Shown here piece by piece: positions 55,759 to 64,000 of a stretch of DNA of 64,000 nucleotides. The translations under genes and the position numbers were made by a program. The notes under the pieces are model-generated. The model was not told the origin of the DNA. It made no database searches and saw nothing but the letters and a program-made list of their open reading frames with translations. The number at the start of each line of letters is the position of its first letter. Position 1 is the first letter of the stretch. The stretch comes from Zanthoxylum bungeanum (lineage: Eukaryota; Streptophyta; Magnoliopsida; Sapindales; Rutaceae): the NCBI GenBank assembly GCA_019454045.1, contig SKCR01007568.1:1-64000 (forward strand), read 5' to 3'.

Positions 55759-58756
55759 TGTAGGCATTGCATTTTTGCATGTAAAACCCGATGATGAGTC
55801 TCAGTTGGAGGCACTACCTTTTTTAAGTTAAGGATATTGCAGGAAACGGACGTCGGAAGGAGAAATTCAGAATAAGTATGTCATCAAGTTCATTTCACAA
55901 GTTCACTGTTTTCATTCGTGCTGCGTTCGTTGCCACGTTCGAACGTCAAACAGATTACGGGCGTTCGTGCAGTATTCTAAGAGGCGTTCGAACGGTGTCG
56001 GTATTTCTGGTTTTGCTGCGAGGCCCACACGCCCAAGGCCCTTAAATTACACCCAAATTAAATCAAAATTAATTAAATTAAACATTGAATTAAATAAAAT
56101 AATTAAACCATTTACCAATTAAATAAAACATAAAATATAATCATACCTAATTTAGGTAAATCAATATATTAACTTCCTAACTAGATAAAATCATATACTA
56201 AATTAAAAAGATGTCATGCCTAATTATCACTCTTAACCAATTTAAAGATATTGACTTCCTAATCTAAACAAATCTTGTCTCCATCAAATCTTTGACTTTC
56301 CTTGCTAAACACTAAATCAAATTCCTTCCCTGTGAGACAAGGAGAAGCCCTAGCCCTTCTCTATATAAACAACCCCTAACCAAAACATGCCCTCCCCTGG
56401 CTCATACACATAACTCACACGCAAATCACAAAAATAAACCCTTGATATTACACGCGAATCACAAGAAAAAATAGCAAACAATTCTCTTCATCTCCACCCT
56501 CACATTACCGTAAACAATAAGCCCTCAAACACCCTCACATTACTGAAAATAACAGCAGCCATTCATAGCCCCTACAACAATCAAAACAGCCCTCCCTAAT
56601 CACTACCTAAAACCAGCCCCATAAACCCCCCACATCACCGAAAATTACCCCAAAAACAGCAGCTACATACACCAAACAGCCGCCCAAAATCACCTTAAAA
56701 TAGTAACAAATTAACCCCAAAACAACAGTAAATTAACCCCAAAAACAGCAGCCACTCACGCCAAAACAGTGACCTGAACGGTGAGCAGAAAATACAGAGG
56801 AAACAGCAGCAAAACGGAGGCCAAACAGCAAGCAAAACAGCAAAACAGTGAGCTAAGACGCTAAACCAGTGAACCAGAGAAGTTGAGGATCTTTACCCTT
56901 CCGATCGCAGTGAAACGCAAGTCCGAAAGTCGGCAAAAAAGGTTAGACCTGAGGGTATTTTCCACATTCGTTCTCTGTTTTATTTTTATTATTTATTGAA
57001 TATTGTTCGCATGATTGTTATATTGAAATGCATGTTGTGGCCCATGAGTAGATAAATATGCATGTATTACGAAATATTGTATGTTGTGGTCTTGGAATAA
57101 AATTAAAAATGTGTCAACTCTCGCGGTATATCGGATGGAAACCCGGACATAAATTTCATAGCCGATTCCGAATGGACGACAATATGATCTGTACTCGGGA
57201 TACAACTCCACGTACCAATTGAGTAAACGGCACATTCTTTTGATTTATATTGCTTTGATTTATTTATTTTTCGTCATTTGAATTCCGTATGTTACTTGTT
57301 TATGCATGACGCAATCGAGTGCATGGGCTTAGTAAGTCGGATTAAAGGTCCCCTATTTGGAGGGGTTAAAATCATTTGCCACGATGCTTTGCCGCGCCGG
57401 TTGATGTGTGTTCGGTTGGATGTAAGATATGTCCAATTGGGCATACTAAGTTTGATATTATTGTCTTTATTCTTTGTATGTCTGATGCGATCGAGCGCAT
57501 GGGCTTAGTAAGTCGGATTAAAGGTCCCCTATATGGAGGGGTTAAAATCCTTTACCACGATGCTTTGCCGCGCCGGTTGGTGTATATTAGATTGGATGTG
57601 AGATGAGTTCAATCGGATACGTGAGGTCCCACATTGTGGATTTGTTTGTCTATGAATGCGTTGCATGCATCAGGTCTGGTTCCGTTCGAACGCGTTCTCG
57701 AATGCCACACGAACGTGAACCTTCTATTTACCGTTCGAACGCATCCTCAAACGCTACGCGAGCACGCACACATTTTCTTAGTGTTTTATGCATCAGGTCT
57801 GGTTCCGTTAGAATGAGTTCTCGAACGCCACACGAACGTGAACCTTCTGTTTACTGTTCGAACGCATTCTCGAACGCCACATGAATGTGAACCTTCTGTT
57901 TACCGTTCGAACGTGTTCTCGAACGCTACATGAACGTGCATGCATTTTCTTAGTTTCATCATGCATCAGGTCTGGTTCCGTTCGAACGCGTTCTTGAACG
58001 CTATACGAACGCGAACCTTCTGTTTACCGTTCGAACGTGTTATCAAACGCTACGTGAACGGGCACGCATCTTCTTAGTGTTTCATGCATCAGGTCTGGCT
58101 CCGTTCAAACGCGTTCTCGAACGCTATTTGAACGCGAACCTTCTGTTTACCGTTTGAATGCATTCTCGAACACTACGCGAACGCGCACCCACTGAACTGA
58201 TTTATTTTCATCAGATTTCGTACATAATTGTCCCTAGTAGCTATTCATTTGTATGATGAACCTGATTGTTTCTATGCATTATGCAAGATTGTGTAGGTGT
58301 CGTTCATCTGTATTCTCCACATATATGAGTTTAATGTGTTTATTAACTTTATGCTTGACGTATGTTAATTTTAATGTATGCAAATTGGGACATAGATTAC
58401 ATGCAAATGGGCTGTATGCAAATTCGGATATGTGTTACATGTAAATTTAGATGAACTTGTTGGTGTATGCATGTGAACTTCGAAGCATGATACTCTTGGA
58501 AATAAGTGTTACTTAAGCTTGATTAAATTATTACACAAATCCTTTCATTACAAGTGACATAAGTAAGGGACCATTATGAACCCAACAGTTTGAGGTCAAC
58601 CCTTGCGAGGGGTGAATGCGGCCTTAAATCTCATTTTCCCTGTTCACACCGGGTGGCGACTCCATTATTCTCCCGTTTAGTCCCCCGTGGCTACTCCGTA
58701 CCCCAACCGGGCCGCGAGCCCGGGACCCCCATGCATCGTCCGGTTTTTGTGTCCCA
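55759..58756 (+). repeat. 3' LTR of Tat element
   Basis: Collinear with 44889-47902 but with two 176-bp units instead of three, four or more 124-bp units instead of three, and many substitutions and indels in the C/A-rich part (56440-56760). Divergence is easily visible, so the insertion is not very recent. Ends gtgtccca at 58756. Confidence 0.9.
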
Positions 58757-59859
58757 TAATAACCACAGTCAGTACGCTCCCACTAACCACCTTATTTACA
58801 CAAGAATCATTTCGTTTTGAATTAAATCATATACCATTATGATTACATCAAAATGATAATTCCAAGATCTCAATGCTTGCTTCAATCCATCCATGGATTG
58901 AATAACCTGCAAACCTTGTTTGCTTGTTTTGGTACGACAAAACCGTCAGGATATTGTAAACATCCTCCAAAAGGTTTCCTTTTCAGGAAAGCGATTTTCC
59001 CGTTCAGCTGTCATATTTCATAAATGAAACATGCAGCATCAGCAAGCATTATCCAAATAGATTTACCGTGGCAACAGTTAAAAGGTTACGTCGTAATCAA
59101 CACAACGTTGATAACGATACCTTTCTGCTAAAAGCCTAGCTTTATACGTTGGTATGTTGCCATCCATGTATGTCTTCCGTGAAGACTTATATAGTACCAT
59201 TAGGCACAATGCCTTGCAGTACATCAACTAGTATCCAAACATAGTTGGTATCCATGGATCCATTTCGGACATCATGGCACTTTCCATAATAGGGGAGTCG
59301 ATATCTTTAATCACTCCTATACGTAGTCAGTTGGTATACCTCATTAGATTGACATCTTTATGAGGGGTGAGATCAGAAACCCATACACCAGGTTGTTTTC
59401 TGAATCTTCTCGACTTATGCGGTTCTTGTGTATTCGAAGATTATGGAATAGTTTCATCCCTTGATGAACTATGTGTTCCAATTAGGAATCGAGCCTGGAA
59501 TAATGGAATATTACTTCGATTTTCATCGAGGTTTTACTATCCCCCACTTACCACGCATATAGGTATTCCTCTAGGAAAACGCATGGTGAGCAACAATTAA
59601 ATTGTTCTCTAGTGAGTTGTCTAAGTACTATACTTTGGTATCCAGGAAACCTACAATGGACCACTTATCCAAATTTGGGTTTTAGTTTGGTATCATCCAA
59701 AAATACGCCCAGCAACACCAAATGATCATGAATGAGAAAACCTGGTTTTCTTTTCTGTTCATATCTAATATGAAATTGTCAAACAGATTTTGGAACTTTA
59801 TTCTAAATAAATTCTGCACTGTTAATGCGTATCCGTTGAAGCGAATGTTTAGCTCAGAC
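58757..59859 (-). pseudogene. older copia internal fragment (probably copy H body)
   Basis: Minus-oriented RT and linker remnants collinear with D 8088-9150: MVYDLIQNEMILV region near 58800-58850, DGLKQALRSWN near 58870-58900, FPEKETFWRMFT near 58960-59000, and later the GMRNP-type region at 59720-59760. It starts in the middle of RT right after the Tat LTR and ends where copy G inserts (59860). Part of the minus-strand frame 59682-60101 spans the joint and is artefactual. Confidence 0.8.
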
Positions 59860-62013
59860 TGTGGAGTGGAGTTCAAATCAAGTCCCAAGATCAACAAATC
59901 ATGCATAAAAACGAGTATGAACACAACAAAGGAGGTGCGGAATATACTCACATTGAATTTCGGTTTGATGCTAAGAAGAACAAGACCATTTTCGCACTGC
60001 ATGTTACTGCTCGGCAGTGAGCTGCGCCAGGTGGACGCTCGGTGTTGGTGGGTGGTGGTCTCCTCCATTTTCGCCATGCATGGACTCCATTGAAGCTCCA
60101 AGCTTCAAGCTTCCATGCTCAAAGAATCACTTCCCTATCACCTATGTATCACTCAAGGTGTGCTAGCACTTGATTTTTGCCACAAAATTATCTTGCTTCT
60201 CCATTGCTCGGTGAAACAGAAAAAAAGAAGAGAAAATCGGTTTCCAAAAACGTGAAGAGAAGGAGAGAAGAAAAGGAGGGAGATGAGAGAAAACCGTATA
60301 TGCCTTGCATGTTGGAGAGAGAGAATGATAAGTTTAATATATATCTTTATTACATTTACAAGTAAATAAAATATATAATTACTTTTAATTCAAAAAGTCA
60401 AAAAATAAAAAGCAAATAAAGCTTTCCATCATTTCAACTTTTTACTTTAAGTCACATCACATCACTTTAATAAAGTGACATGTTGTCAAGTCACATCACT
60501 CAAAGTGACAATTGATTTGACGCATGATGTGACAAACGATTTGACGCTTGATGTGACTCGCGTGCCGCGCTCGAATTCGAAATGCGAATGCGCTCGCAAT
60601 CACTCTCGGGCTCGGGTTCGCTAATTCCAAATTAACGAATTTTCCGTCGCGTCGTAATTAAATGATTACGCCTAGCGAAATCACTATTCACGTCGCTAAC
60701 GAATTAATTCTAAATTAATTCGTTCGCCCGAATTAAAATCTAATTTTAATTCCGCGTCAAAATCCAATTTCGATTAATATATCGAATATATTAATTTATC
60801 GATTAATTCCAAATTAATCGTTCTCTCTCTTTAATTAATATTTTATCCCAGATAAAATATCTCCGCAAATAATCCCAGATTAATTTTCTCTCTCATCGAA
60901 TTAATCCCAGATTAATTCTATCTCTCTCTTCTAATTAATCCCAGATTAATCAAAGTGCGAGTCATACGTCATCGGTGAATCTTCAGGAAGCGACCCATGA
61001 GATCTCCGGATATGTTGGCAGTAAATACGGTCGTCGGACTATCCGAAACACGTAAGTACCTCGTACTACGTTTATACGATTTACAAGACAAGGTTGGCTT
61101 CTAGCAAAGCGCCATGCCTACCCAATTCTCCAGAAATATTCTTACAGGAATATATAGATCTGTATCAAGCGTAGTATACTAGTATTGTATTGTGTATATC
61201 GGCCCAGTATCGGATAATCACGTGCTAGGGCTGGGGCTGGGGCTGGATAAGTGTCTGCCCCGTCCGAAGCACATATCGGATGTCTGGTAACATAGTCTCT
61301 ATAATCGGATATACATGACCTGGTCACAATATCCCGATTGGTTGCGCAACACTCAAGAGCACTAGTACCGTATCCTGCGTGACATCAACTCCAATATGAC
61401 TGAAGTGACACTTCCGTCTTGACATCACACCCAATACTCTACGACTCTCTGATAAACCCAGAAGTGGTGTACACAGAACTTGTTAAAGTCCCCTACCACC
61501 AAAACCAAAGTTTATCGATTATCGTAAGTATTAGCGATGCAAGTCTCAGGTAAGACTATACACACCTACCTTGATTTCGGCCTCCCATAGACACATAGTC
61601 ATAATACCAATGGGATTCCGAGGGGTCTATCCAGAGCGAAGCTGTTTCCCGTACCATCGGTGAAACACGACCTCCTATCGCACTTGCATAAGTATCCAAT
61701 ACTTATATATATGAGAACTATGCCGTTGTGCCCTCACAACGCACAAGTGCAATACTAGCCTATTCCGCATTATCGATGTCCAGTCTCGATAATACTACGG
61801 CTAGGGATATTTAATGATTAATCCTTCGTGGACTGATACTGTCTCATATCATCTCAATCCAGGAACTAATCATAGGGACCTCTCTTCATTTATATATCTA
61901 TGGTGATCTAATCACAAATGATGAGAGTGCAATTTCCTTGTTACATAGTTAATTTGCTACAACAACACAATGATCTGTGCAAATAGTGACGCTATGGGTC
62001 ATATTATCCAACA
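59860..62013 (-). repeat. 3' LTR of copia G
   Basis: From tgtggagtggagttcaaatc to atattatccaaca (2,154 bp), followed by the polypurine tract. The left terminus is changed from TGTTGG. Small open frames inside (60177-60365 and others) have no recognisable content. Confidence 0.9.
60622..60950. other. row of ten inverted repeats with three-base C-N-A spacers, LTR G
   Basis: Left arm/spacer: taatt/CCA (60622-60634), aacgaattaatt/CTA (60698-60724), gaattaaaat/CTA (60730-60752), aaat/CCA (60760-60770), ttaatatat/CGA (60774-60794), cgattaatt/CCA (60800-60820), atattttatc/CCA (60838-60860), taatc/CCA (60870-60882), gaattaatc/CCA (60898-60918), attaatc/CCA (60934-60950). Right arms are exact reverse complements. 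Centres are 19-39 bp apart within the row, except the first, which stands about 83 bp away. The same row occurs in every LTR of the family. Confidence 0.9.
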
Positions 62014-62024
62014 ATCTCCCACTT
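62014..62024 (-). other. polypurine tract of copia G
   Basis: atctcccactt on plus, i.e. aagtgggagat on minus, abutting the LTR start. Confidence 0.88.
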
Positions 62025-64000
62025 GGCACATAGCCAGTCACTCGAGTGCCTAACACCCGAACTATGTACAATTCGCTCAAATTGCTGAGGAAAGGTTTTC
62101 GTCAGCGGATTTGCTTAATTATCGTCTGACGCGATTTACACGATCATCACATCGCCACGATGTATGATCCGAACGAATCAGATGATATAGAAGTATATAT
62201 CTGGATCGTCGATGAGACCTTTAATTCTTTAGCCTGTGCTGACGCCTAGCTCAGCTGCTAACAGAACTATATCTAATCTAATTAGATTTATTATCGATCC
62301 AAATGGCTATTGCTGCCTCAGCTGCAGCAATAATCCGCATTTGTTGTTTATTCGGCAACAGTTATCTTGCTAGGAAGATTTCCAGCTCACTGTCCCTTTA
62401 TTCAAACTTATAGTACCGCAGTATTTAATTGTTTGGAAACTTGCAGTAGTGATCCCAGTCACTTCAAGTTCTCCTTCTCCATAGTTTAAGATAGCATCTT
62501 TAGTTCTCTGAGATACTAACAGATGTTCTAACTTCAATCCAGTGACTATCACTTGGATTGACCTGATTGTGACTCCATATGCTCGAAGCGTATGAGACAC
62601 CAATACAAGTACATTTTAAATGTACAATTTCCCAGAGAGTGTTAACAACTTCCAATCTATCCATCAGTAGATCTTTATTCCTTGAATAAAGGTTGTTACT
62701 CCCCAGAATTCTACGGAGAATTTCTATGAAAGCCAAGCTTTCACCAATTGTTTTATGGGAATTTCACTGTCAGTGCGCTCTCCCACTAACCTCCTTATAT
62801 ACACAAGAATTATTTCGTTTTGAGTTAAATCATAAACCATTATGATTATTTCAAAACGTCAGTTCCAAGAACCTTATGCTTGCTTCAATCCAAACATGGA
62901 TTGAATAATCCGCAAACCTTGTTTGTCGGTTATACAAAATCGTCAGAATGTTAAAACATTCTCCAAAAGGTTTCCTTTTCAGGAAAGCGATTTTGATTTG
63001 TAACTGACATTTCATAAATGAAATATACAGTTATCAACAAGCATCTTCAAAATGGATTTACCATGGCAACAGGTAAAAGGTTGAACCGTTATTAACACAA
63101 TGTTGATAACGATACCTTTCCGTCAAAAGCCTAGCTTTGTACGTTGGTATGTTGCCATCCATGTATGTCTTCTTGAAGACGTTTAATGTACCATAGGCAC
63201 AATGCCTTGTGGTACAACAACTAGTATCCAAAATAGTTGTTATACATGGAATCCATTTCGGACTCATGGCACTTTGCCATAACAGGGAGTCGATACCTCG
63301 TATCACTTCCTCAAACGTAGTCGGATGGTACACCTCCATAAGATTGACATCTTTATGAGGTAGATCAGAAACCCATACCCTAGGTTGTTTTCTGACTCTA
63401 TCCGATCTACGAAGTTTCTTGTGTATTTGAAGATTAATGGTATAGATTCATCATTGATGAACTGTTTGTGTTCCATTAAGGACTTCGTGCCTTGAACAGT
63501 ATTACTCCGATTTTCATCGAGTATCACTATCCTCCCACTGACCACTGCATATCGGTATTCCTCTCAGGAAAACCGCATGGTGAGCAACAATCACATTGTT
63601 CTCATGTGAGATTTACAAGTACTATACTTAAGGTTTCCCTTAGGATAACCTATATTGGCACTTATCCAATTTGGGTTTTTAGTTTGGTATCATCCAAACG
63701 TTATGCCTGGCATACCCAAATTATCAGGAATGAGAAACCCCGTTTCTTTCCTGTTCATATCCTATATGATATCTGTCAAACAGATTTATATGGAACCTTA
63801 TTCTAAATAAGTTTTGCACTGTTAATACATATCCTGTTTGAAGGAAACAATAGCTCAGAGCGACTCGTGATAAACCTTATCATGTCCAACAAAATTCGGT
63901 TTTAGTTCGGACACACCGTCTAACTGACGTGTCTCGTTTAATTGTGTCCTAGACAACAATGCCATAAATAAGTCTCTATTGATCAAATCAATTTGAGCTA
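62025..64000 (-). pseudogene. copia G pol remnant (RNase H, RT, part of integrase)
   Basis: RNase H remnants lie at 62290-62400. The RT start region (63058-63339) reads PTTFEEVIRGIDSLLWQSAM ... FKKTYMDGNIPTYKARLLTE, typical of Ty1/copia RT. The YVDD stretch is missing at about 62760. The integrase-RT linker lies at 63400-63800. Near 63931-63936 a 415-bp segment present in E (25193-25607) is absent. The element continues outside the window. Confidence 0.82.

Larger units (their letters stand above)
44889..58756 (+). mobile_element. Tat-clade Ty3/gypsy retrotransposon (13,868 bp)
   Basis: LTRs of 3,014 and 2,998 bp start tgtaggcattgcattt and end gtgtccca. Between them: leader, gag, protease, RT, RNase H, second RNase H, integrase, a repeat-rich 3' region and a polypurine tract. 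PR-RT-RH-aRH-IN order with an archaeal-type second RNase H and no chromodomain is characteristic of the Tat branch. I see no intron or extra ORF1 that would mark Ogre. Multiple stops and frameshifts inactivate it. Flanks do not share a TSD (gttgg against taata). Confidence 0.9.
59860..64000 (-). mobile_element. Ty1/copia element G, minus, runs off the window
   Basis: 3' LTR (59860-62013), polypurine tract (62014-62024) and decayed pol to the window end. It interrupts the older copia fragment at agctcagac/tgtggag. The TSD candidate is cagac (59855-59859), the partner lying outside. It shares with E two features absent from D and F: loss of the YVDD stretch and very similar pol sequence. Confidence 0.88.

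Noticed and set aside
44889..58756. Ogre classification for the Tat element
   Set aside because: Large size and LTRs suit Ogre, but I see neither an extra ORF before gag nor an intron between protease and RT, so only the broader Tat clade is supported.
59682..60101. 139-codon minus-strand frame
   Set aside because: It crosses the joint between the old copia fragment and the LTR of copy G and has no consistent domain.
1..64000. tRNA, rRNA, centromeric satellite or host single-copy gene
   Set aside because: Apart from tRNA-primer complements at the primer sites, nothing with those characteristics was seen. All regions longer than 300 bp could be assigned to one of the elements or their leaders.

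Overview
The window is plant nuclear heterochromatin: about 64 kb of nested LTR retrotransposons with no intact ordinary host gene. The plant assignment rests on an Athila-clade Ty3/gypsy element with its tRNA-Asp-type primer site, a Tat-clade Ty3/gypsy element with a second (archaeal-type) RNase H, a Ty1/copia family primed by initiator-Met tRNA, and a captured cytokinin-activating (LOG) gene. I cannot name the species.

Left and centre (1-43094). One Athila-like element in minus orientation is split over almost 40 kb. Its 3' LTR is at 3323-4437. The body lies at 4438-5281 and 15274-23302. Its 5' LTR is in three pieces: 23303-23598, 31660-32248 and 42211-43094. Four members of one Ty1/copia family (about 2.0-2.1 kb LTRs, TGTTGG...CCAACA ends) have broken it: copy B (1883-3322), copy D (5282-15273, complete, minus, TSD TCCTC), copy E (23599-31659, 3'-truncated, minus) and copy F (32249-42205, complete, plus, TSD AGCAG). 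A further copy (LTR at 1-1882) sits inside copy B. The Athila body has lost RT, RNase H and the integrase core. It carries three tandem gag-leader-LTR units, an intronless LOG pseudogene and an unrecognised intact 182-codon ORF.

Right (43095-64000). A remnant of a second copia lineage (43095-43825) is followed by a partial LTR of the main copia family (43826-44888). Next is a 13.9-kb Tat-clade Ty3/gypsy element (44889-58756, plus) with 3-kb LTRs, gag, protease, RT, two RNase H domains and integrase, all broken by stops and frameshifts. Older copia internal sequence (58757-59859) follows, then the 3' LTR and pol of another copia copy (59860 to the window end).

Standing out: (i) every LTR of the copia family holds a row of short inverted repeats whose two arms are separated by three bases, always C-N-A (T-N-G on the other strand); (ii) the LOG gene captured in sense orientation in the Athila post-pol slot, next to an ORF that has stayed open; (iii) the copia family has lost the RT YVDD motif in every copy that can be read, suggesting spread in trans; (iv) the gag-PBS-LTR triplication; (v) an ACGT-core cluster upstream of the Athila LTR TATA box.

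All boundaries were read by eye from terminal motifs, target duplications and comparison between copies inside the window. No alignment or database search was run.
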